Positions 44,334 to 55,173 of a DNA stretch of 64,000 nucleotides are shown in pieces; position 1 is the stretch's first letter; each line of letters opens with the position of its first letter. The notes beneath the pieces are model-generated. The model saw only the letters and a list, made by a program, of their open reading frames with translations, was not told the origin of the DNA and searched no databases. The DNA is from Jaltomata sinuosa. Lineage: Eukaryota; Streptophyta; Magnoliopsida; Solanales; Solanaceae. The stretch lies in assembly GCA_003996215.1 (NCBI GenBank), contig QJPP01007239.1, positions 124,001 to 188,000 on the forward strand, read 5' to 3'. Position numbers and translations under genes: made by a program.

Positions 44334-45907
44334 TTAGTTATCCCTACAACGATTCTGATGATTTTCACCCGTTTCATTATCAGCGTTTATACAAATAATA
44401 TATGGAGATAAATTCAAATACTTATCTCCCTCTAATTCATTCCTTACATCTCTCCATCTTGCACGACAAAGCACACAACTAATTGATCTTCTTCTACTAT
44501 TACTTCTCTTCCATGCCATTAAACATTCTTCATGTATAGGGTTTCTACATTTAACACAAGCTGCTATTTTTTCTTCTTCATTCATCTCTTCCAAACACAC
44601 CGGACACGTCGTCCCGTTTTCGACCTGTTCAGAAAAAGGTTCGAGACGTGAAATCAACTGTCATGAAAGAGATATATATCGTCCGTATAGTCATGATTAT
44701 GAAAATACAGACAAAACCCTTCAGAATACTGCGGAGTAAATGTTTTTATTGCCACTTATTCGTTGGATATACAAAAATAGAACACGTCGTCCCCTTTTTG
44801 ACTTGTCACAAAAAGGTTCGAGACGTGAAATCAACTTTCCTTAAAGAGATATATCACTCGTATACAGACAAATCCTTTCAAGATACTGTGGGAGCAATTT
44901 TTTTATAGCCACTTATTTGTACATCAAATATAAAATAAACTATGTTATCAGGTCATCCAAAGGATATTTGTACGTAAGCTTTCTTAAAATGTGAGATTTG
45001 TAATCTTGTAAAGGTGCAAATTCTTTACACCATTGTACTTAATTTAAGTCGGAAGTCTTCCGTAATATAGTACTATTTACGAGTTTAAGTTATATAATCG
45101 TCATTGTAAAGAAATTTATAAATACCGACAGTATATATAACTTAATCCCAAAAATAAGTCAAGTTACTCCCTACAATCGATAATGATAACCTGATAGTGT
45201 AAAAATTCTTTAATAGGAGTAATACAATACATATTTATATTTACCTTTATTGTTACAGATGAACTCCTCTGAGGTTGTTGAGAAAACAACTGATGAAACA
45301 TTTCACGTACTTTTGTTGTTGCTAATGCTTCTGTTGAAATTGGTAAATTAAGAAGACGTTGAAGCTGACATGGCCGTAAACTACGTCGATAGAGACACGT
45401 GTCATCGATCGATAGGCCCAGAACCCTAATTAGCACAAATAATATGTGTTTGCATGGGGTGCTACGATCAGGGCAGCTGCATGAAGGGGTGGTGGAGAGC
45501 TTCACCTTTTAAAAAAAAATATTTACACGATCAGATCACTTAGCTTATAATTACAATAAATATTAAATGTATTAATTTTGATATATAGAAATGATAATTT
45601 ACCTACTATTATAGGTTAAAATTAATCCAAACAATAGAGTGGACATGCCCATAGGCAGAAATATTATTCAGGGAGACTACACCATGTTAAAAGGAATAGA
45701 CCAAACTTTTAAGTATATAATCGACATTACCGCGTAGACATTACACGTGGCGCCCAAGACTAAAAAAGTAGCATCACGACGATGGAGGAGGCGGAGGTGG
45801 TGGCTGAGTGCTCGGAATATTCTGTCGGCTAGGGGTTGAGTTGGCGTTAGACGACGGCGACGAAGACGGTGGTGGTGATCGGAAGAACTAGAGGCAATGG
45901 ATTCCAT
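44334..45907 (-). CDS. SWIM plus RING zinc-finger protein, three exons
   Basis: Exons: 45907-45731, 45505-45245 and 44624-44334 (729 nt, 242 aa), all GT-AG, phase 0. Residues 1-40 are Ser/His/Arg-rich. A SWIM zinc finger spans the exon 1-2 junction: LVLGATCNVYA|VKLSTTPSCSCPDRSTPCKH, with C-x-C ... C-K-H ligands. After IRVLGLSIDDTCLYRRSLRP comes a C-terminal RING-type finger: CPVCLEEM … CVKCRNPIHEEC … CVLCRARW. SWIM-RING proteins are thought to be E3 ubiquitin ligases; the substrate is unknown. The ATG at 45907 is chosen because MESIASSSS starts the hydrophilic leader; an upstream in-frame extension to 46132 looks like UTR. A tandem duplication covers the exon 3 acceptor and adjoining intron. 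Confidence 0.85.
44605..44935. repeat. Tandem duplication of the exon-3 acceptor and adjoining intron (SWIM-RING gene)
   Basis: Two copies of about 150-170 bp share CACGTCGTCCC, AAAAAGGTTCGAGACGTGAA, AAGAGATATAT, CAGACAAA and GCCACTTATT, at about 44605-44760 and 44781-44925. The first copy contains the real coding end and acceptor; the second lies fully in the intron and carries a degenerate coding end and a possible decoy acceptor (ACAAG on the minus strand). Confidence 0.8.
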
Positions 45908-46325
45908 AATATTTTGGAAATTAATTAGGATAAGGTAGTTATGATATATAGTTGGTTTTGGCATATATACTATAGTGTAGATAAAAAGAGGGAAAAGAAT
46001 GGATGAGATTCTTTGTAGAGTATGAAGGGATACGTGAGGGATAATTAAAGGTTTAACTAACATCAAATTAAAGGATACCTTTTGACTTGGTCTTGGTCTT
46101 TCTATAATTAGGTGAATTAACCTTGAATGCATGTGGACAGAATTACCTGATACCTATTGCTAATGGAAATTGGCAAGTATCCCATAGAATTAGTCGAGGT
46201 GCGCGAAAGCTAACCCGGACACCACGGTCATCAAAATATATATATGGAAGTCCAAAATTTGACACCAAAACAAAAACTTGTACCTTTCTTGTTATCAATC
46301 AATCGTATGGGGATGGACACAAAAA

Positions 46326-46356
<31 letters not shown>

Positions 46357-46824
46357 GTCTTGAAACTAAACTTGTTACCATTTTCAAAAAGTCCCCCTAT
46401 TAACGGTAATGTTTAAACCATAATTTAAAGTTAAGGAGAATAAACGTAGATATGTTGTCTCGACGAATTTAAACATGTGTAGTTCACTCATTTCACGTTA
46501 GAGTTCTGTTAATACAGAACACACGACATACGTATTAACAAGAGACAAGTTAATACATAGCACACGACATACGTATTAACAACAAGAGACAATAACACAT
46601 TCTTACACCATTAAGTGTTTACATCATAATACATCTTTATGCACACTGTTATCACTAAACCATAGTTGATCAACACATTCACACGTCAATTTATCACTTT
46701 AACTATAATACATTAATATAATTTGGTGTAGAATTTTATTAATATTGAGTGGAATTTCAAAATTTTAAGGTATTGATCTGCAAAAGGATATCTAACAACG
46801 TACGTAGTGGCGAGACAGTGAGCT
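45908..46824. other. Spacer between the SWIM-RING and pectinesterase genes
   Basis: Promoter region of the SWIM-RING gene and 3' flank of the pectinesterase. A short (A)n(TA)n simple repeat runs at about 46320-46357, and a direct duplication of ACACGACATACGTATTAACA lies near 46521 and 46561. No gene. Confidence 0.5.
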
Positions 46825-49800
46825 TTATGCTGAATATGGTATGCGCAATGCCATCCTCTGACATAGCCAAGGCCTTTGTTGATCTGGATCAATGAAACCA
46901 TGCATGAGAAATTGTTCTGCTTCTTCATCCATCAATTCTCTGGCCCAGGTGACACGTTTTGATGGGCAACTACCCGGTCCATGACACCTGCAATAGTTTC
47001 ACCAACAAGCTAAACTACCTTAGAGATGATAGCTTAATGTTGGCTTCTTTTATAAAACGGCTTGCACACTTCTCATCGTGATTTGTCCCTAGAGAGGATT
47101 TAGACCAGATCGAATTCCTACCAGTACTATGCAGTATGTGATAAAATGTTCTGAGATATAGAAGTAAATATGGTCATTTGAATCTTGTTGTAAATTGAGG
47201 TTTTCAGAAGACTTACCGGTATTCATAGAAGCAAGCAGTTCTCTCATTTTCCGTCTTGCCCCAGTTATTCCAACCGACATGCTTAATACAGTGATCCATA
47301 TAACAATATGCAAAAACCACCCTCCCAAAAGGCCCCCATGGACGTCCAAGATGTGTATATGAGGTCGCTCCGTTACCGGTGATCACACATCTGCAAAGTC
47401 CCAGGAAAAATGTCTCAAAAGAACAACAAAAATTAAAATGAAAATGGAAATTGCAGAGCAAAAATCTCTAAATATTAATCTGACATTGAATTCTTTAGTA
47501 TACCGACACTGGTATGAGGTGAGTCTTAATGCCCTGCAGCTGAGGTAAGCTCAATATCAAGTCTATCAACCAAGATGAAACTCTCTATAAAACGTTTTTA
47601 ATGATCTTTCTCGATAAAGCTGATTCAAAGATGGGTTTACTTTAGATTTATCAAAAGACTACCACAAGTTGGAATTCCCATTTAAATCTGGTCACGCACT
47701 AAGTGAAACTTTAACAAGATTGAGGATGTGGAGTCATCATAACCAGAATTGAGCTTTTAACTGGAGAATTTCCAAGAATAATTTACATTGAAAGAACAAG
47801 GGGCAGAGATCTTAAAGTTAATGATGCTTTGACATAAACACAAGTGATAAAATGAAGTTCAACACTTTCTATAAGACCCCATACCTATAGCTTCGATCAT
47901 CTAACTGAGGCATGGTGGAAAAGGTTAAAACTCTCTTAAACAACAAGTCACCACAGTGAATAAAAGATATTCTGACTGAGAACACATAACAGAAGAGCAC
48001 TCCAGGTCAAAAATCATCAAGACACAAAGCTCTTCCCCCCTACTTAAACTAGAATTCTCCTCGACAGATAGAACAAAAAAATATGTGTCAACCCTTCAAG
48101 TTCCAGAAAACATCACAGAAAATTCCCTTTAATAATATCAACCTATGATTTTTTAGAAGTTATGCTTGCAGCATTTTTTATCCGGAAAAAAGAAGTTATG
48201 CTTGCAACACCTAAACTTTTATTCCAGACTGCCCGAAACTATGTCATGTGAGTATTACTTTTGTGTCGAAAAATCATTAAAGACATCAGGTTATCACCAA
48301 CTAGACATCTCAAATAGTACAACCTAGTACCTCCAAACGATCCAATCCCCTTTTCTCTCTTTTTTTTTTTTTGGATGAAGTAAGATGTTATATTGCTGGC
48401 ATCAAGGAGATGCAATAAATACAAAAGTGAAATGTTAGCTCCAATACTCCAATCCCCTTTTTTCTCTTCCTATGATCAAAGACTCATGTTACCATCAACT
48501 TCAATATTTCATCATTATTCAAGACACCTTCAAATTTTTTGTAGGCTCAATTATATCTGAAGCCTTTAGCATAGCGAAGCTCTAAATCAGATCCCAATTG
48601 CTTCCAAGGTTGTAGAACACAAAGTTATGGACTAACTAACTATTAAATCTAAAGAGTCTGTGCTAATTAGAAAGCAGAAGGTCTGAAAAAAAAACTCAAA
48701 CAATACAGGTCTCTGAGAGAACATCAGACATCAACACATAGTTTATACCAAGTTTCTTGTTTCCAGTCCATCAGAGAAATAAGTGACCCAAGAGGTATGG
48801 CTTCAAAAAAGTTTTTTGTGACATAATAACAGTTTGATACTTATACATGTCAAACCTATGATCAAAGCTACTCCCTCCATTTCATTTATGTGGCATAGCT
48901 TGACTAGGCACGAAGTTTAAGAAAGAAAGACTTTTGAAACTTGTGGTCTTAAAATGCCATAACATTTGTGTGGCTATAAAAGCTTTGCCATTAAGGGTAA
49001 AATGAGAAGCTGACGTTAAATTGTTTTCAAATTTTAAAACTTGTCATTCTTTTTGGAACAAATTAAAAAGAAAATGCTGCCACGTGAACTGGATGGAAGG
49101 AGTCGTAGTTATACATTTTCTTGGGGACAAGTTGTACCGAATGACTGTACCTAACTAAGGTTACTAAGTAGCTCCGGACTTGTGTATGAGTAGCTTCTTA
49201 CTTCAAATAAAGGAAGTTCATTGCTCAACTTATTTTGAAAAGAAAGACAATAGACATGAAATACATTGTTCTGCACCCATTGTAGATTAGTAAAAGAACC
49301 AAGCATAGTTTTTGAAACTAATGCTCATCTTGCAAATGCATATAAAGTTAAGACCAGTCTACTAGATCAGTGAACTAAAGCACTGCCAGACATAGATGAA
49401 ATAGTTTCATCTCCTTCTTAGAGAAGTCAATTCCAGTCCCTTTGTTGGAAAAAAAGCCCAATCCCTTTGCACAGTCAAGGAAATGAAAAGGTGAAGTTTT
49501 ACACAGACACTCTGCATTATCACCGCATGAGATGCTATACATCATCTTCAGATAGTGGAACTAGGAGTTGCCTTTCCGAAATAGGGGTGAAAGAATCACT
49601 TCTGAGGTGAAAAGGGAATAAAAGGACGGTAACAAACTTGATGTTCATCAAGATCTGATTAAGACCACTTCTTTAGATTAAATCCCAGTGACAATGTCGC
49701 AAAACACATGCAAGCGTGTGAGCGCACACACACACATATATGATATATTATACATATGCATGTTTTTGTTGAAGGGGAGCCTTGGAGCAACGGTAAAGTT

Positions 49801-52800
49801 GTCTCCGTGTGACCTATAGGTCACGGGTTCGAGCCGTGGAAGCAACCACTAATGCTTGCATTAAGGTAGCTGTCTACATCACACCCCTTGGGGTGCGGTT
49901 GGCTGCCCTTTATGCATGTTTATGTTTGCATCAGCCTATTTCGATATGCAACTTGATTTGGAAAACAGTATTTAGCAAGAAAGCAATTACATCTTAGAAG
50001 CATATGTTTCTTGTTATTTCAAATGTAAATTAGTTTCAAGAAGACCTTGTTCAACCTTTTCTATAATCTGATGTAGCATCCAAATGAGTTATCACAGGAA
50101 TTATGCATTCAACCAGTTACTTCATGCATCTGTTCCATAATCAATTAAATCAATGGGACAATAGGAATGTTCATAGACAAACTAAGTACTAATACTACAG
50201 GCTACTAACATAGAGGATCTGAAACAAGGAGGGCTTTATACATATGAAATCAAATGGAAGATCACCTTGAATGTAATGAAACCAACAAGAAATACACAAG
50301 CATACCTTTTACAGAAAGTTCATGTATAGTGTTCCTTTACTCAAGAATTTAGACAGATAGAACATCAGAATAAATACAGGACTCTGCTTTAAACTATTAA
50401 GCCAAATGGTTTATGGATGTTCAGGTGAGATAATGACACCATTGGATAAGAGAAAGGGCAATGTATCCATGAATTAGGAATTAAAACCAATATCCCATGG
50501 ATTATGTCTAAGTTGCTCAAACTCGGGTGCGGGTGTCCCATACGGGTGCGGATATAGAGGTCGAGTCCTTCATGATTTAAATTTTAAGATTTGGGGATAC
50601 GATTCCAGGTATGGATATGGGTGCGAGGATCTGGCTAAAAATAATTCAAATATCTAAAGTTAGAGTTATAAGAATATGCCTAAAGCATGGTAGACTATTT
50701 GGAAGGAAAGGAATGCACGAATATTTGAGAGTAATTTTAAATTTGTAATTATCATTAAGTACAGATGTATCTCCTTACTGTTTTTTTGGTGTAACATGGC
50801 TATTACAAATGATAAAGAGGCCATGATAGTCTTGGGTTCGTTGCATATTCAGCCGTGACGTTGACCCGTAAATATCTTTAAAGCACCTTCTGGTTGCGGA
50901 CTTTTGATACACATGTCTTTAACGATAAAAACATATATGCCTCAATTATAATTTCACCCTAGCCTTTGTTTTGATTTCAGAAATTATTGTACCTATCTCG
51001 AATTTCTCTACCGATTTTGGTCAAAGTACCCAAAATCGATTGACCATATCCAGTACGGATCCGACACCCACATCGTATCGACACGGGTGTGGCACCAAAA
51101 GTGAAGAGTCCGTGCAACTTAGGATTAGGTAACTCAATTGGCCAGAACTGGATTAATGTCAAGCAAGTAAAGTTTCTTAACAGAGCAAAGATTTTTAGAT
51201 GCCAAGAAATTTATTATAGCTTATCAGTATAATGGTAACCTTGAATCTGCACAAAATTTACCAAGATGCTAAAAAATTTCGTATAGCCTATCAGTATAAT
51301 GATAACCTCGAATCTGCACAAAATATACCAAAAGAGTAAAGAAAATGAGTGACACACCTAAAAAACAAGCATGAAGGCAAAAATGAAGTGGTTCAATTTC
51401 TAAATAATCAGAGCTCTGAACAATAACCAAATCCAACTACTCACAAACCTCAGAAACACATAGCCGGTTGTCTCTTGAGAAGATTTCCTGCTTTGTGCAG
51501 TAATGAATCCCGCCGATTTGCAGTGTATGTGACAATGCTCTAAAAGTGCAGTGCTATTGCCAAAAATAAAATCTACACTTCCTTCAATATAGCAATCTTT
51601 CAAATATTGCTTGCCGTAGTGCAAATACAACGTATCCTGCAAACATTGATTTATTTCTTTAGAAAAGGTTAAAAACCGTCAAGGACGACAATCGTAGACA
51701 CCACAAAGAAAAAAGAGTATGTTAAGCAACAATATTCCATGCAATCATGACATAAATGTGCTATACACATCTAGAAGGGAGACAGATTTGGGGAATTAAT
51801 TAAGGCAGCTGTACTTTTTTTAGCATGGCAGGGAAATGAACGGAATTCAGAAATGATCCTAAAACATCTGAAATTACTCTTGCGTATAAGCTACAAAGTT
51901 TCTTCTTTGACATGGTGTCCTTGACACTTGCAGTTGGGAACTTACTAATAAGTTGGTTTTGGTTCAAGGTATATACTGCTTCAACATGAGACAAAAGATT
52001 AAGAGTTCTGGTAAACTGTAAATTTGACAGAACGCAAAATAATGTAGTATATGCACCTGCCAACCAAGAAATCTGCAATTATAGAATGCACAACGATCAG
52101 CTGTAACTCTAATTGCCACTGCCTGCCCTGATCCCTATAGGAAAAGACCAAAAAGAAATGAAGCAATATGAATCTAGCTACATGCACCATTTACAAAGAT
52201 CAAAAAGGAAAAAAATATAGAGTACCTCAGGAGCAGAGTTTTCAAAGGTGATGTTCTCAGCAATAAAATCCTCTCCTTCCACTATTGTACTCCCACACCC
52301 AAATGTACCAGTACCAATTAACCTTGCAGCCTAAGTGTCAGATACAATGAACATTAATAATTGAATTACACAATGGTACGTATATAGAGGAAAGATGACG
52401 TTGACGTGTGTTTGAATGTTTCATCTAAAATCTTAAACCGTTAAGAATTAAACTTTTTACTTAATTATGTTTATCTACTTAATGATCAATTCTTCTGTTT
52501 CATTTAAAGCTATACTTTTATACTTATTTTTGTCTTCAACACGTCCATCACGTGTTTAACATGCGTAGTCAAAATATTTCATTTCATCTAAAAGCTTAAA
52601 TTATAAAGATACACTTACTTAACTTAGTTATGTCTTTAACTATTAAAAGTCTCACATCGGTGGGATGAGGAAAATTTGGACTCCTTATATGGAACTTTGG
52701 CAATCCTCCCCTCATTAACATATCCCAAGATCCATTTCTTTACATTAACATATCTGTGAGTTAAATTGTTCTATCCAACTAAAAGCTGAACTGTTAAAGA

Positions 52801-53889
52801 TCGACACTTTGCATTTTTAACATGACCCTGTATGCTATTAAAAATTGATACTTTTATTACCTTAATTATGCCCTTTCTTGTTTCCCACTATCCGGTACTT
52901 GCAATGGGTGCCCGACTAAATCCAGATTCGTGCCGGAAAGTCAAGCACTCCCTAACAAAGGCGACTCCACAGCCAAGACTCGAACCCGAAACTCCTAGTT
53001 ACCAATGAAGGAGTACTTACCACTCCACTACAACCCTTGTCAGTTTCATTATGTACTCGCTACATCTATCACACTTATTCCACCAAAATTGCAACAAAAA
53101 ATCATTTTTTTATGACTGCGAGACTCAAACTCAAACAATAAAGTAGTATGAATCCTGTTCACTAAAAATCTAGAACTGAAAAAGAAGCTAAAAAATATAC
53201 CTCCTCCATCCCAATTTACGTAGCACAGTTGGAATTTCGAGAATCAACCAAATTTTTCTTTGATCCAAATTTCTTTATATTCTATAGTACTTTTTACGTA
53301 GTTTCTAAATATATAATTTGTTTTTGATGACCTTTTTATCATATGGTATTCATGTGGAAGAACTAGCCGGACCTGTTGAAAGCCGGCAGTTATTGATGGC
53401 TCGGAAAGAAAGGTTTCCAGGTATAGCATTTCATAGATTCGTCAACGAGGTTTGTGGTGTCCGGGCCAGCTTTCGCGCACCTCTACTAAATCCACGGGAT
53501 ACCTGACACCTCCCACCAACTCTGTCCACTAAGGCTAGAACAGATGGGAAGAATCACCTAGTGTTTTTTTCGTAGCTTCTAAATATATTAAAAAAAATTA
53601 AAGCTTTTATGTTCGAATTCACGATCAAAGTAACTTAATTTACCTGGTGATGATCAATTTTAGTGGCGGTATTATTCCAGGTGAGTAGAGTAGCTTCAGG
53701 ACTAAATCCAGCAAGTGTGATGTAATTCTTCGTTTTCGGAACGTAAATTGGCTGCTTATAAACACCAGGAGCTACACGAATCACAGTGCGACACTTGTTC
53801 GATAGTGGAACGGCGTCTATCGCTTCTTGCACTGTCCGGTAATCACCGGTACCGTCCGGAGACACTGTTACCGACACTCTCGATGACAT
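46825..53889 (-). CDS. PME31: Pectin methylesterase, PME31-like, six exons
   Basis: Exons: 53889-53644, 52330-52226, 52134-52057, 51636-51449, 47390-47217 and 46987-46825 (954 nt, 317 aa), all GT-AG and in frame. It removes methyl esters from cell-wall homogalacturonan. The family motifs are in order: GTGTFGCGS, FYNCRFLGWQDTLY, DCYIEGSVDFIFGN and LGRPWGPFG. The expected catalytic residues are present: D144 (QDTL), D165 (VDFIFG) and R222 (LGRPW), with the canonical 21-residue spacing of the two aspartates. There is no PRO/PMEI domain. The start MSSRVSVTVSPDGTGDY gives 317 aa, the length I recall for AtPME31; an in-frame ATG at 54054 would add ~55 poorly conserved residues and is less likely. 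No clear signal peptide, as for this subgroup. Intron 4 (4.06 kb) and intron 1 (1.31 kb) are filled with SINEs and MITEs. Confidence 0.93.
48870..49103. mobile_element. Stowaway-like MITE in pectinesterase intron 4
   Basis: Left end ACTCCCTCCATTTCATTTAT and right end GAACTGGATGGAAGGAGT are inverted. The interior (ATGTGGCATAGCTTGACTAG, GAAAGACTTTTGAAACTTGT) is typical of the common plant 'CTCCCTCC' MITE. Confidence 0.75.
49771..49910 (+). mobile_element. TS/SolS-type SINE with target-site duplication
   Basis: Starts GGGGAGCCTTGGAGCAACGG (A box) and has CACGGGTTCGAGCCGTGGAA (B box), a GGGTGCGG body and a terminal GGCTGCCCTT. It is flanked by direct repeats TATGCATGTTTTTGTT (49755-49770) and TATGCATGTTTATGTT (49911-49926), one mismatch in 16. 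Pol III-type head derived from a tRNA; moved by a LINE in trans. Inserted in intron 4 of the pectinesterase, sense strand opposite to the gene. Confidence 0.88.
50508..51130. mobile_element. Large, diverged member of the 'GTTGCTCGGACTC' MITE family (copy 5)
   Basis: The left part reads CTAAGTTGCTCAAACTCGGG and the right part AAGAGTCCGTGCAACTTAGG, inverted to each other about 600 bp apart. Internal GTGCGGGTGTCC and ACACGGGTGTGG also mirror each other. Longer than the other copies, so it could hold a nested insertion. Confidence 0.55.
52885..53045 (-). mobile_element. tRNA-derived Solanaceae SINE, minus strand, in pectinesterase intron 1
   Basis: On the minus strand, GTAGTGGAGTGGTAAGTACT (A-box region) is followed by GTTTCGGGTTCGAGTCTTGG (B-box region) and a body with GGAGTCGCCTTTGTTAGGGA and GAATCTGGATTTAGTCGGGC. 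Same SINE plan as 42250-42412. Confidence 0.7.
53440..53575 (+). mobile_element. Au-like SINE, third copy, in pectinesterase intron 1
   Basis: GTGGTGTCCGGGCCAGCTTT, CACGGGATACCTGACACCTC, CACTAAGGCTAGAACAGATG and CACCTAGTGTTTTT match the other two Au-like copies; this one keeps the longest 3' end. It sits inside a decayed CTCCATCCCAATTTACG MITE-like sequence that starts near 53200. Confidence 0.75.
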
Positions 53890-54054
53890 TTTCCGGTAGA
53901 ATTGACGGTAGAAAGTAACGGCGCCGGCGAGAATGTTTTGTTCGCGGCAGTGTAACGGCGGTGATGGTGGCGATTCCGATCGGGTCACGGCGGAGATGGA
54001 ATATTTTTGAAAAAAGGAAACAAGAGAATCTATCTGTATATATAATAGTGTCAC

Positions 54055-55147
54055 AATTTTCGATGTGTGTTTTATCCTTTAGAAAAATGTAAAAAATAAG
54101 TGTAAAAATAATTACTTATAATAATATATTTTATTAAGAAAAATAATCAGAGAAAAGTTAATCTTAGTTAATAAAGTAATTACATAGTATTATTATTAAT
54201 CACCATTAATTCTAACCATGTCTGGAAGAATTAAATAGTATAATTACACCTTTTAATCATTCTGATATATACTTAATGTTGTTTTTTATTTGTTACATTT
54301 CGCTTTTCGAGAGATTAAATTAGATTAGATTAATTTGATATGTTAAAATTAAAATTTTAAATATTTAACAACTACACGAAAAGTATTATAGATTAAAATT
54401 TTCTCATATCAATATGTTGAAAAAATAATTTTAAAATATTGGTCAAATTTCATATCATTTAACTCTCAAAAAGAAAATTGTGATAATTATTTTAAAATGA
54501 ACTAGCTATACGACAACAAAACACCCTGTCCAATTCTATAATTGGTGCTTTGAAGGATAATACGTATGCAGATTTTATCTCTATTTCTTTAAAGATAGAG
54601 AAATTATTTTCGATAGACGCTCGACATAATGATCAATTATCAAAACAAGCTAGAAAATATTTATTTATAAATTCATGATAATCTTATTATCTGTTATTTA
54701 TAATAAGTAGAATAAAATTCGTTCGTATTACAACAACATATTTGGTGATTCTAAAAAAAAAATATTGGGTGATACTCTATAAAGGGGGTGGTATTATCAT
54801 TATTTTGTGGAGATAGAAAGGTTTTTTTCGAAAGAACTCGGGAGCTTTTCATATGATATAATTATAATTAATTTTATCCCTAATTAACATTTTACAAAAA
54901 AAGGGAAAAAAATCACCTAAGAAGAAATTGCATCGTCTTTCTTCATTGCTCCTTTAGATTTGGAGCCATTTTCACACTTTCATTTCCCTCCACAGATGTC
55001 TTCACCAATTCCATAAACCCTAATTCATACGCATATATATACTGCATTTCTCCGGCTTACAGCTCCTCCGATTTCCGAAGATTCTAGAAACTCATCCATC
55101 CATTGTAGGTGAAGCTTCGATTTTTTTTTTTTTTGTGTGGTTGATGG
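54055..55147. other. Bidirectional promoter region between pectinesterase and MLK genes
   Basis: The two genes are head-to-head about 1.1-1.3 kb apart. The sequence is AT-rich spacer; from about 54900 it becomes the TC-rich leader of the kinase gene (TCTTTCTTCATTGCTCC and similar). No gene. Confidence 0.5.
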
Positions 55148-55173
55148 ATGATCGATATGCGTCAACTGCGTAG
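55144..55173 (+). promoter_or_regulatory. Nine-codon uORF overlapping the kinase start
   Basis: ATG at 55144, 4 bp before the main ATG at 55148 and in another frame, runs nine codons to TAG at 55171-55173. Scanning ribosomes meet it first, so it could lower translation of the kinase. Confidence 0.5.

Noticed and set aside
45908..46132. Upstream in-frame extension of the SWIM-RING protein
   Set aside because: The extra residues are hydrophobic and low-complexity, and the ATG at 45907 gives a normal hydrophilic start; the extension is more likely UTR or promoter.
49771..49860. A second tRNA gene
   Set aside because: A and B boxes are present but the acceptor stem does not close; flanking direct repeats and the downstream body show it is a SINE.
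52640..52740. Possible solo LTR (CTCACATCGGTGGGATGAGG and following)
   Set aside because: The phrase resembles LTR sequence of some plant elements, but I could not find a matching end or target duplication.
53890..54054. 55-residue N-terminal extension of the pectinesterase
   Set aside because: The 317-aa form starting MSSRV equals the length I recall for the PME31 group. The extension lacks a convincing signal peptide, though it cannot be fully excluded.
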